Shown here one piece after another: positions 22,481 to 32,796 of a DNA stretch of 64,000 nucleotides. Position numbers and translations under genes: made by a program. Position 1 is the first letter of the stretch, and each line of letters begins with the position of its first letter. The DNA comes from Drechmeria coniospora. Lineage: Eukaryota; Ascomycota; Sordariomycetes; Hypocreales; Ophiocordycipitaceae. The notes beneath the pieces were generated by a model that was not told the DNA's origin, ran no database searches, and saw only the letters and a list, made by a program, of their open reading frames with translations. The stretch spans positions 9,606,520 to 9,670,519 of the forward strand of contig NC_054389.1 of NCBI RefSeq assembly GCF_001625195.1, given 5' to 3'.

Positions 22481-25400
22481 TCACCTTGCCTGTCGTGACG
22501 CGTAATATTGCCCTCGTTCTTGCTCTCTAAGAAATTGCTGCCTTGGCACGAACGGGTTGCTCGACTCAGCCCCCTCTTCCGGATACATGTACGCTCTCGA
22601 CCGAACGGTAGACTGTCGAGCATCCGCGTACGTCGCTTGTGGTGGCGCGTTATCGGCAGAACCAGCCGGGTGCGACCCGTCTCGGACCCTGCCGCGTCGT
22701 TCTAGATCGTCATATCTTCCGTCGCACCGACCACCTTGCTCCCGCCTGTACATGTATGCTGTCTCACGGCCGGCCTCCTCATCAAGCCTACCTCTGTCTC
22801 GCCCATATCCCATCTGGTCCAGCCCAACGTCAGGCATGCTTCCGCAACCGCCACGGTCCGACGAGCTTCGGTAGGGTCGGGGACCCTGAACCACTTTGGG
22901 CCGGACGCCGCCGATTCTCGCCTCGTCGCCCCGGCCTTCTCGGTAGGTTTGCTCCGCTACCCTCTCAAGGTCCACCGCCGGAGCAAGCGAGCGGGGCCCG
23001 AGGAACGGAGAGCTTGCATGGCCGGTGCTGGGTGGCAGGTGGTCTTGATCTCCATCACACCGGCGGTGTTGGCGTCGCGGCTCGACGCCAAAGCTCTCCG
23101 GACGGTCATGCCAGTGGTAACGGCCGCAACCTGCACCTGCGTGGTGCGAACGGAGGATGCCGGAACCGATCGATGACGCTGCCGTCATGTATTCGTTGCC
23201 GTCAGAGTCCCAGAACGTGTCGGAACTTGAGGCGCTCCTCGAGCCGCGAACCGACCCGATGTACACTCGAATGCCATCACCCCTGGCCGGCACCACCTCA
23301 ATATGGGCCGGATGGCCATGTGAGCCCTGCCCTTGTAGGTCCCCCGAACCCCCTGGCGTCCGCGCATCTGGGGAAGCCTCCGGATTTCCGGCGCCGGCCG
23401 GCGGCCCGGACGTGGTGAAGCCTCCTGGTGGTGACGCCCCCGACGATAGCGGCAGCGAATCCGGTCGTTGGATAGGTCGTGCCGTGGGCTGGCCGGCCTG
23501 CGTCGACTGAACCGGCTGCGTCGACTGAACCGGCTGCGTCGACTGAACCGGCTGCGTCGACTGAACCGGCTGCGTCGACTGAACCGGCTGCGTCGACTGA
23601 ACTGGCTGCGTTGACTGAACCGGCTGCATCGACTGAACCGGCTGTGTCGACCGAACCGGCTGCACTGTATGTGCCGCCGCTGGCTGCGGAGACGAACAAG
23701 CTTTTGGTGGTTGCCACCGTGCCTGCGGCGATGTCAATATTTCTGGCTGCCCTGACCGCCCTGACTGCGTTGGCTCGTGAGGTTGTACGTGAAGTTGATG
23801 ATGTAGCTGCCAAGGTTCATGCTGCGCTGGCGGCATCCGTTCTGCTGTTTCTGGTTGCACGGCCTGTTCTGGTTGCGTAAACCCACGAGATTGCTGAGCT
23901 TGGTGCTGCGTCGGCTGCGCCGGCCGCCATGTCTCGGGCTGTATCGGCTGCGTAGACTGTCGAGCGTGCAGAGGCTGATCCAGCACCGGCTGTCCTGGTT
24001 GCGTGGACTGCTGAGGTTGAAGGTACGGTTGGTGAACTGGTTGACCAGGTTCATACTGCACCGGCGGCACCGGCTGTACTGCCTCTGGCCGTACTGTCTG
24101 TTCGGGCCGCATAGACAGACGGGTTTGACCAGTTTGGTACTGCGTTGGCTGCACCGGTTGCCGAGTCTCGGGCTGTGCCAGCTGCGTAGCCTGACGAGGT
24201 TGTCCAAGTTGATCCTGCAGCGGCCACACCGTGTCTGGCTGCGCTGGCTGCGGAGCATGATGAGCATGGTGTATTTGAGACGGTACCGAATGCACCGGCT
24301 GCACCCTTTCTGTTTCCGCTGGCTGCGTATACTGACATTGTTGCTGGGTTCGGGGCTGTGCTGGCTGCACTGTCTGCGCAGCGTCTGGATGTGCTGGCTG
24401 CCAGGACTGATGAGGCTGCTGAGTTTGTTGAGGAAGCTGGGGTTGGTTCTGTGCTGGATACACCGGCTGCGCCATGTCTGCATGCGCTGGTTGCATAGAC
24501 CGTGGAGGCTGATGAGATTGCCCTGGCAGCTGTGGCTGCGCAAACGGATGAGTAGGTTGCTGAAGTTTCCGAGGGCGGTGCTGCACTGGAGGCACCGGCT
24601 GAGCCATGTTTGGACTCGCTGGCTGCATAGACTGTTGAGGATTCTGATTTTGCTGAGACTGCTGAGGCTGGTACTGTGCTGAAGGCACCGGCTCTGACAG
24701 GTCTGGATGCATTGGTTGCATAGACTGTTGAGGCTGATGAGATTGTCCTGGCTGCTGAGGCTGCTGAGGTTGTTGAGGTTGTCGAGGTTGGTACTGTGCT
24801 GGCGGCACCGGCTGCGCCATGTCTTCATGCGCTGGCTGCATAGATTGAAGGGGCTGATGAAGTTGATGAGACTGTGTTGGCTGTGCAAACTGGTGAGCTT
24901 GCTGACGTTGATACTGCCCTGACTGCTGTGCCTGCGCAAATTGAGGGTACTGGTGAAGCGGCTGAGGCTGTTGAAGCTGCTGAGCTTGGTGCTGTGCTGG
25001 TGGCGTCGGCTGCGCTGTGTTTGGATGTGCTGGTTGTAGAGGCTGATGAGGTTGATGAGGTTGCCGTGATTGTATTTCGTGCTCAGGCTGCGTACACTGA
25101 TGAGGTTGTCGAGGCTGCTGTGGCTTCACAAACTGATGAGCCTGCTGAGGCCCCTGAGGTTCCTGAGGTAGCTGAGATTGCTGCTGCGCTGATGGCACCG
25201 GCTGCGCTATGCTTGGATGTGTTGGCTGCATAGACTGATGAGGCTGATGACGCTGCTGAGGTTGCTGAGGTTGATGGCGTTGGTGAGGTTCAACTGGGGG
25301 CATCACCTGAGCCAGGCGAGGCGCTGTGCCACCGTCGGCCGCAGCCTGCTCGCTTGGCTGGAAAAACTGATGTTCGCTCGTCTTGAGCTCCTTAACCATC

Positions 25401-26275
25401 ATAACCACGTCCTCGCTCTTCCTTGGTACCCTCTGGAAGTAGGCCGTGACGGATACTCGCTCACTTTTACCCTTGTCCTTGGACTTGGACGACTTGACTT
25501 GCTCGGTCCTTTCCTCTCTCCCCCCTTTGCTGTCCTTTCTATCCTTATGGGTTTTGTGCTTTCTCTGTTTCTCATTTTGATGCAGCCGTGCTGAGTCTTC
25601 GTTAATTCTCCTCGTCGTCCAATCCAGCTGGGTGAGGATGTACCGATAGCGTGTGTCGGGATCCTCTTCTTTAAGGGCACGCTTCGTTTCCTCCAACTGG
25701 CGTTGTATATTCACGCCCAGCTGGCCCTTCTTAAATGCCACTGACCCACCCTTCGTCAGTTCGCGGACCTTGTGAATGGCCTCCTGCTGCGATATGTTGG
25801 GATCCTCGAAGCGCGATATCCTTTCCCACGTCGGACGCACCGGGTTGCCATCGTCGTCGAATCCGTTGGGGCTGATCCACTTCTCGTGACGAATGACTAC
25901 GTACATGGAAAGCAATTCACGAGCATCGCCGTCGGTCATGGTCTCGCGGCGGAGGTCGGATATCTCGACAGCGGGTCTTACACCCCGTCCGAGAAGTCGT
26001 TGCTGCATCGGGGCTCGAGAGGGAAAGGAGATCGAAAAGGCAGATCTCTTCATCGATGAGGGGAGTTTCTGAGGACCGTTCGTCCGAGACCCAGTCATCG
26101 GGGAAAGTGGTCGTTGCAAAGGCTCCGTTTGGGTCGATGACATCATGTCATCTGGCTGTTTCTCTTGTAAAGCCGGTGATGTTGAGCCCGGCCGAGACAG
26201 GGGAGAGACGGTGCCTTGTGTAGGAGCAGAGCTGTAGTCACGGTTCGGTTGAAGGGATAGTGGCAGGCCAGCCAT
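22481..26275 (-). CDS. Large Gln/Pro-rich repeat protein, function unknown
   Basis: Single-exon frame of 1,264 residues. Residues about 95-240 look like a folded, Arg/Lys/Glu-rich region (LLSMYVVIRHEKWISP, TWERISRFEDPNIS, TRYRYILTQLDWTTRRI). Next comes a basic low-complexity stretch rich in KDRK/SKSKDKGKS (about 230-280). Residues about 310-925 are an extreme Gln/Pro/His array with a loose module of the type QPAHP-AQPVPPAQ. It ends in nine tandem hexapeptides QSTQPV-like (residues about 871-924). The tail is Gly/Arg/Ser-rich. There is no signal peptide or membrane segment. I do not recognise a named family. Gln/Pro-rich disorder suggests a nuclear or condensate-forming scaffold, but that is inference. 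ATG 26275 (MAGLPLSLQP) is the first ATG in frame. Confidence 0.7.
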   Translation of the reverse strand: MAGLPLSLQPNRDYSSAPTQGTVSPLSRPGSTSPALQEKQPDDMMSSTQTEPLQRPLSPMTGSRTNGPQKLPSSMKRSAFSISFPSRAPMQQRLLGRGVRPAVEISDLRRETMTDGDARELLSMYVVIRHEKWISPNGFDDDGNPVRPTWERISRFEDPNISQQEAIHKVRELTKGGSVAFKKGQLGVNIQRQLEETKRALKEEDPDTRYRYILTQLDWTTRRINEDSARLHQNEKQRKHKTHKDRKDSKGGREERTEQVKSSKSKDKGKSERVSVTAYFQRVPRKSEDVVMMVKELKTSEHQFFQPSEQAAADGGTAPRLAQVMPPVEPHQRHQPQQPQQRHQPHQSMQPTHPSIAQPVPSAQQQSQLPQEPQGPQQAHQFVKPQQPRQPHQCTQPEHEIQSRQPHQPHQPLQPAHPNTAQPTPPAQHQAQQLQQPQPLHQYPQFAQAQQSGQYQRQQAHQFAQPTQSHQLHQPLQSMQPAHEDMAQPVPPAQYQPRQPQQPQQPQQPGQSHQPQQSMQPMHPDLSEPVPSAQYQPQQSQQNQNPQQSMQPASPNMAQPVPPVQHRPRKLQQPTHPFAQPQLPGQSHQPPRSMQPAHADMAQPVYPAQNQPQLPQQTQQPHQSWQPAHPDAAQTVQPAQPRTQQQCQYTQPAETERVQPVHSVPSQIHHAHHAPQPAQPDTVWPLQDQLGQPRQATQLAQPETRQPVQPTQYQTGQTRLSMRPEQTVRPEAVQPVPPVQYEPGQPVHQPYLQPQQSTQPGQPVLDQPLHARQSTQPIQPETWRPAQPTQHQAQQSRGFTQPEQAVQPETAERMPPAQHEPWQLHHQLHVQPHEPTQSGRSGQPEILTSPQARWQPPKACSSPQPAAAHTVQPVRSTQPVQSMQPVQSTQPVQSTQPVQSTQPVQSTQPVQSTQPVQSTQPVQSTQAGQPTARPIQRPDSLPLSSGASPPGGFTTSGPPAGAGNPEASPDARTPGGSGDLQGQGSHGHPAHIEVVPARGDGIRVYIGSVRGSRSASSSDTFWDSDGNEYMTAASSIGSGILRSHHAGAGCGRYHWHDRPESFGVEPRRQHRRCDGDQDHLPPSTGHASSPFLGPRSLAPAVDLERVAEQTYREGRGDEARIGGVRPKVVQGPRPYRSSSDRGGCGSMPDVGLDQMGYGRDRGRLDEEAGRETAYMYRREQGGRCDGRYDDLERRGRVRDGSHPAGSADNAPPQATYADARQSTVRSRAYMYPEEGAESSNPFVPRQQFLREQERGQYYASRQAR
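23501..23662. repeat. Coding minisatellite, nine tandem 18-bp units
   Basis: Nine units of CGTCGACTGAACCGGCTG (plus-strand sense) lie end to end inside the Gln/Pro-rich gene. They encode a hexapeptide repeat on the minus strand. The first five are identical; units six to nine carry single or double substitutions, mostly transitions (ACTGG, GTTGA, CATCG, TGTCGACC). The gradient suggests recent expansion at the low-coordinate side. Confidence 0.92.
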
Positions 26276-28779
26276 GGCGCAAGCTGTCGTGTGAGCTGCC
26301 GTGTGAACGCGCGACCGAGGCGATTGGTGATGACGGGCATGTCAGTGAGGGGGGACGACGAGGAGCGCTTTTTTTTTGGGGGGGGGGGGGGGTCAGGCAG
26401 CCTCTATATCCACGGCTTGCAAAGACAGCATCACTTGCGGCTCAGCTTTGGCTGACAAAGTGCAGTGCTTAAGGATAGGATAGAAAATACACGACGAAAA
26501 GTGAGGCGGAAGACCGGGGATTGTGTTTGTGGGTGCCATGCGTGGCCCGCGCAGGGTTCGCGACCAGCCGTGAGACAGCCTTTTTCCACTTCGAACCTCT
26601 GCTCAACCCGAGGGGAGTTGCCTACTGTACGACATGAATGTGCTGTTTCTTGGCGAGTGGCTCGTCGTTCCGACTGAGTGGACGCGTATATCAGCCACTG
26701 CGATTCCCTGCTTGAACGGCGGTGACGAACGATAGCGCTTTTGGACGGGAGGCTCATGCCGCCCATGAACGACCGATTTGCTATCGAATCGGATCGGATC
26801 AAGCTCCGTTGAACGGCAGGCCCAAGATGGAAGCTTGCACTTGTGCAGGTCAGAGCCGGCATGAGTGTCAAGGCTGCCGAGCGGGTGTCCCATGCCGCTG
26901 ATGGACACGCGTCCCAAAAGCAACGAGAGCGATGGCTCGTCGACGTCGAGGATGGAACTACCTCACCCGAGACCCTTCCAGGCTCGATGCGATGATACAG
27001 GAATCCATTTCGGTACATGGGCTGGATGGAAGGGCGGAGAGACCCCAGGCTGGGGGCTGCGGGCGGAATCTAGGGCCGCCACGCGATGCTGCAGCTCGCT
27101 CACGGCGGGAAGTTGCCTGTTCCAGCCCATCCGGCCCCCGATTGCTCCCAAAGGGTGAGGGTGGCCTCGTGTGCCGATTGGCCCACGGACGACCGCCTTG
27201 ACCAGTTACTCTTCGTGGCAAAGCGGATTGCGTCGGATCTCACGGGCAGTCAGTCGGGCTGACCGACATGCTCCATCGGTGCCGAGTGGGAGAGCGAGTG
27301 AAGTAGGCCATGAACGACGCTCTACAGGCTTCAAGTGACCGCTCAGAACGCCGAACGTGATGTTGTAGATGCGTATCCAGGAGGCAACATCCTCATATGA
27401 CCTTGCTTCTTGTCCGCCCATGGTGCTCTCATCGCCCGCTGCGCGCTCATGCCACCCGGTACCCTGCCCTCTACCTTCATCATCAGTCAATGGCGGCGAC
27501 GGCCGTAAAGGCAAGAGGAAAATTGGTGATGCTGGCGCAGGGCACCCGTGAGAAAGCGGATTTGTGTAGGCTGATGCCGTGACAAGCGGGTTGGCTGCCT
27601 CACCGAGCCTGTGTCACGCACCCAACGCCTTGCGGAAACGCGTCGCGGCTGGCGATGTAAGCCCCTCGTGCCATCCAGGATGCATCGGACGGCTGGACCC
27701 TGCTTGAAACTCGGTGAAATGGACGACGAGCTGGGCGCCCTCGAGCCCTGCCGTAGATGTCAAGTCCCATCTCGTGCTTGCCACTCACTCACGTCATCGC
27801 TCGGCGCCCATACGACAGCGGCAGAAGCTTCTCCAGGCGACACCCGTGAGATACATCCAATGAGCATGCAGTATGCGGCTTATCGCATGGCCTCAACTGC
27901 CCCCGAAGCCCTGTGACATCAGCCGCGATGGGGCGTCGCGCGGGATGGGGGGAAAGGGGAGCGATGGATAGGCTTTTGCTTCACCGATGCATGGTGGCGC
28001 TGCCTCTGGCTGGAAGGCTCCTCCATCTGCTGCAAACGGCTCGGCATCATCATCCAGGTGAGCCGCCATCCAGGTGCGCAGGATGCCTTGCAGCAGCCGG
28101 CAACTCCGTAAGCACGTTTTCTTCCGGCCACCTGCACACACGCAGCAGTGCTAGGAGTGCAAAAGAACCGAGGTAGCCTCACTATTGCCTCCTCCCTTCA
28201 AATTTCAGTTCATCTGCGTGGAATAATTCACCCGCACGACGAGGAAGACGTGGCCACGCAAGATGAAAAGAGGTTGGGAGGGTGGGAGAGTGATTGGGGG
28301 GAAGGAAGGACAGTCTACCGCATGAGCAGAATGCACAATGACAGGCCGATTCAGTTGAGTGATGCCTGCCCGTCAGCATCATGAATTCGTGAAGAAAATG
28401 CAAGGTATCAAGGCTGTCGTATTCGGATACATGCCATAGGCCTCTCGCTCAACGAAACCTGCATCACCAACTGCTTGGTCAAGCCAGCCTTCAGAGACGA
28501 GACAGCAGGGGGCCAACCGACCATGCAGAAAAAAAGAGAGCCGCACGCTGGAGGCCTCGCGCAGCCATCGCACGTGGCGTCTCATCTTGTCGCGCCTCGT
28601 CTCATCGCCTCTTCGGATGGGTGACTCGTCAAGCTCGGCGACGTGTTGAGTCCGTGCCATCCTCGTAGGCTTGTCACGTCGTCGTGAGCCCGACGGCGCT
28701 ACGTGGAGCGAGCCAGCCGCAACATTTGCCTCGACACCAGGCCATCGAGCTTGAGGGTTCGAATTCGTACGCTGTCAAA
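26276..28779. other. Intergenic: promoter of Gln/Pro-rich gene and CUL4 3' flank
   Basis: This 2.5-kb region contains a striking T9G15 tract at 26369-26392, about 95 bp upstream of the Gln/Pro-rich gene's ATG. The remainder is mixed-composition DNA without GTAC clusters. Open frames such as 26431-27018 (minus) overlap others and show no domain, so I call none. Confidence 0.5.
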
Positions 28780-31455
28780 TCAAGTAAGATAGGTGTAAAC
28801 GTTGCCCTCGCGCTCAATATAATCCTTCTCCATAAGACTGCGCGCGGGTTAGCGGGAGGGCAGAAAGCCGAGGCGAACGCAGACGCGCCGTCGGACATGG
28901 CACCGAAGACGCACCTTTCAATCTCCTTCTTGATCGCAGCCGGCTCGACACTGCCTCGCTTCTTCGTCAGGTTGATCACCTCGGCGACGAGTTCGGCGTG
29001 GCCCATGCTCTTGCGGCTCTTCATGATGCGCACGATGGCTGCTTGAGTCTCGAATCGTCTATCCTGCGCAACCCGCTCATTCACCGCTTTGTTGTCCGCT
29101 CGGCTCTCCTTCAGCTGGATCTGATTGATCTTCACTCGGTACTTGGCATCCGTGAAGCCTTCGTTGAAGGTGAAGGTGTCCGTCACTCTCACATCACGAC
29201 CCTTGGGATGCTTGGCCAGCACCCGCACCTTCCCGCAGGCCAGCGACTGCAGCGTCCGATCCAACTCGGAGCCGTTGAGGCCCGTCGCCGTCGCTATCTG
29301 CGCGTACGAGAGAAAGCCACCGTCCGGGACGGCGTTGAAGAGGACGAGGACGACGGCCTGGAAGGCAGAGACGAGCAGCTCCTTGCTCCCCTTGGGAAAG
29401 GTGGCCACGAGTGAGCAGTGAGCGAGCGAGTGCTTCCACGTCAGTATCCTGCCCGTATGCTTCGTCCTGTAGTGACGGTCGAACTGGTCAACCTGCGCCG
29501 CCACCTCGTCCGGTAGGCCCATGCGCGTGTCCGGATAGGTCGGCCACGCGGCGGCCGAGAGAATCATGACGGAGAGCTGGACGGCGGGTTTCTCCTGCTC
29601 GTTGGCTTTGCACCACTGTCGATACGCGTCCATCTCGTCCTTGGCCAGCTCCTGATCCTTGAACATCTGCTCCAGGTTGTGCGTGAAGTTGGAGCCGCAC
29701 TCGCCGCGGAGCTTGGTGAGCATCATCCGCTCGGCGTCCTGACTTGCGCTGCGGCCCATGAGGAGCCGTCGGGCAAGGTCCTTCTTGTAGAAGGCCTCAA
29801 ACGTGTCCTTGCCCTCGATGAAGCGGAAGAGCTCGAGAGCCTGGTCGAGCTGCCGGTCGAGCTCGGCGTCCTCGTCGGCGCTGCTGGCCGGGACCGGAAG
29901 CTCGTTCTCGGCCGCGTCCGACACGAGATCCTTCGACAGCGCCTTGAGGCCGCCGCGGAGCAGGAGGTCAATGTGCCCGGCCGTCATCTCCCCGATCTTG
30001 GACGTTCCCGACTCCCAGCAGGCGGCCGTGAGGCGGTCGTTCATGAACTTTCCAAAGGCCTCGCGCATGCCCCAGAGGAAGTCGTCGTCATCGTCAAAGG
30101 CGTGACGAATCATGAGGTCGAGCGAGCGGCGCAGCTCGAGCAGGCGCGGCACCATCTCGTCCACCCGTTCCGTGTCGGAGATGATGGATGCGCCCGTCGT
30201 CCGAATGTAGTCTCCCCACGGTGCCTTCATCTTCTTCTGTATGCCCGACAACCGCAAGAGTTCGTAGAGGCCCTTCATCGACTTGACGTCCTTTTCCGAC
30301 AGCAGGTGAGCCAGATTTTGGCCGTGGAGAAGTTTCTCGGAGTAGCGGTCGATGAGGACGACGTGTGCCGCGTCCATGAGCTGCTTCTCCGTCGTGTTCT
30401 CGAGGTTGTAGGCGATGCAGCGGTAATCCTCGTTCTGCAGGAGCGTTTTGCAGGCGGCGATGTACTCCTTGAGGCTCGAGGCGCTGCGTGAGGCAGCAAA
30501 GTTCTCGAAGTAGGCGTTGGATTGGCGCAGGAACTGCGGCTCAAAGTACTTGACGTATATGCCCAGTACGTAGAGCATGCGAATCGATTCCTTCAGCAGA
30601 TCGGCATCCATTCGATCGTCGGCGCAGCGATCGTACTCGAACAAGTCGTAGACGCCAGAGACAGCCTTGGCGCCAATCGTTTCCCCTCGGCCCGACGGCG
30701 CGGCGTCCGGTGGCAGGAACATCATCTTCCGGAAGTGGGCAATGATCATGTCGTTGATGGACGGCAGCAACTGACGGAGGAGGTAGGTCCTGTCGAGGAA
30801 ACTAAATATCGAGCGAATGAACATCTAGCGCAGAGTGAGCCAAGGTGCAACCCGAAGCGGCGAGAGGGCCACGGGAGGGTCCGGGGACGTGGTTGCGTAC
30901 CGCCTGCGCGCTCAAGACCTTCCATTCGGCCAAGAGACTCCTCAAGATGTCGACGTTGACGGGTCCTGCCGATCGCTTTATCCGAGGCAGGACGACGTTG
31001 TGAAGGTGGGCCTCGATGCGGCTCGTGAGCATGCAATACATGCTTTCGGCGTTGCCTTTGCGGCAGATATCCTCGACACCCCGATACAGCTTCTCCAGCG
31101 GCACACTTGGCCGGCTCCCGACGAATATGGCCCCGAGGGCGGCATCGAGCTCGCGAGTGATCTGGGCATAGTACTCCTCGATGTCTGCCTCGCGTGAGCT
31201 CGACCGTAGGTTCTTGATGACGAGCTTCTTGGCACCGCTCTGAGGTTGGAAGGCGGACGAGGATCGCGTCTGGGGAGCGGCAGCCGGAGATGCGAGGTCT
31301 ATGATCGTCTCGGGGAGCTTTCCCTTGGCCCGGGCGCTCGTCATGGCCGGCGCGTCTCCGAATTTCGCGCGCTTGGACGCGGCGGCGGGCGACGAGGAGG
31401 AGAGTCGATGCCGGCGGCGGGTGGGAGCGATGCCTTCGGATGACGCGGGCTGCAT
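28780..31455 (-). CDS. CUL4: Cullin-4, scaffold of CRL4 ubiquitin ligases
   Basis: Scaffold that binds a DDB1-type adaptor at its N-terminus and the RING protein at its C-terminus, acting in nuclear protein turnover. Exons are 31455-30901, 30824-28915 and 28837-28780, giving 840 residues. Intron 1 is 76 nt (GTACGC...GCTAG); the exon 2 start happens to be an ATG (MFIRSIFSFLDRTYLL), which could mislead gene callers. Intron 2 is 77 nt (GTGCGT, CTAAC, CGCAG) and restores the proper end, ERSLMEKDYIEREGNVYTYL. Cullin-4 hallmarks are KKLVIKNLR near residue 75, the cullin homology block FRFIEGKDTFEAFYKKDLA and the neddylation motif IVRIMKSRK (Lys 786). The first ~65 residues are a Ser/Ala-rich, probably disordered tail. 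Confidence 0.93.
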
Positions 31456-32796
31456 AGGGCCAGTGCCGTGCGTCTGCAGGCCCGTCGACGGCTAGTTGGT
31501 TACGTCTTCGTCGTCCTCGATGCTACCGATGTGCTGCACAGAGAGTGGGAAACAAAGCTGGATGCTCGCGAGCCTTTTGACGTTGACGAACGGACGGCCT
31601 GCAGGACGCTTGCTTGATCCCGAAAAAGTGCTGCAGGGTGAATCGCTCCAAAATAGATGAATGGATGGGCACGAGAAGGGAAGTGGAATCTTTCCCTTGG
31701 GGGAGACGAGGACGGGGCGAGCACAAGTAGAGGTTGAAATTCTTCACATCACTGCCGAAAGAAGGCTCAGTACAACTACAAGTAGCTGTCATTCGAGGCA
31801 TAACTTGGGTTGGCAGGAAAGTACTAATGAACAATCAATAAGTACTGTACGGAGTACCTCTCCCGTACTCGGCACACTTTTATATACTTGCACTCGCACA
31901 TATAAGCATGTACACAGTACCATAGCCTTGTTGTTGTAGTTCTTGTACTTACTGTAGTTGTACTTACAGTACCTAAGTACAACTAGATCAGTAGTTACTG
32001 ACTTGCTAGTGGGGATGAATTTCGACAGCACCAAATTCAGAAGTCGCCAGGTAACGGAACTGCAATTCCTCAAGGCTCCAGGTGTACGAGCATAGGCATG
32101 CACTTCAGCTTTGTAGCAGGCTATATTTGGCGAAATACTCGCAATTCCTGTAACTACAGTACAGTATAGGTATTAATACACATACAACCTAAGTACGGAA
32201 TAGTACTCTTAAGTACTCTGTACTTACGTCCAGTACTGACCAACTGTACACAGTTGGTACCCCGCGTACACTTACAGACTTGTACTCTGTACTTATAAGT
32301 ACATGTACATGCTCAACGAGGCATACCTGATGGCTATGTCTGTGCAGTGTGTACAATACAAATACAGTACGGAGTACGGAGCACATGTACTGTACTCCGA
32401 AATCCAGCACTAGTTGCAATTAAGTACTTCGTACTCCGTACAGCGCAAGTACTCGGTACATGCTAGTCCAGCTTCTCTGCGCGTAGTGTGGAAGCGAAAC
32501 GCGTCTCACCCACTCTCTCAGCCTCGTTACCATTCACACATCACCAGTCACACAACGAAGTACTGTGCTGTACTCGTACATTGCCCGTCGGCAACGACAA
32601 ATGCTCGACCGTGGCCCATCCGCTCACCCAAACCCTCAAGCCTTGGTCTTGACTTGGCCTTGACGACAACATATCGCCGCTTTTGTTGGCTGGCTGATCA
32701 TTTTGTGCTTCTGCTTCTGGCGGTGGTATAACCAACTACGCACGATCGACTGCCTTTTGCCCGCAAACGTCACGATTCCACTCGATACCATCGTTT
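31456..32796. other. Divergent intergenic region CUL4/PIF1
   Basis: This 1.34-kb region separates two divergent genes. About half is GTAC-type low-complexity DNA (separate entry). I see no coding signal. Confidence 0.55.
31830..32470. repeat. GTACTCCGTA-type low-complexity cluster
   Basis: Includes ACTGTACGGAGTACCTC, AGTACGGAGTACGGAGCAC (near 32370) and TTCGTACTCCGTACAGCG (near 32425). Between them are AAGTACTT, TTGTACTTAC and ACATGTAC words. Both orientations occur. Confidence 0.8.

Noticed and set aside
23819..24682. 287-codon plus-strand Leu/Arg-rich frame opposite the Gln/Pro gene
   Set aside because: Produced by complementing CAG/CCG-rich codons into CTG/CGG; low-complexity shadow of the repeat array.
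26431..27018. 195-codon minus-strand frame upstream of the Gln/Pro gene
   Set aside because: Lies in the likely promoter/leader of that gene. No homology or features recognised, and other frames overlap it.
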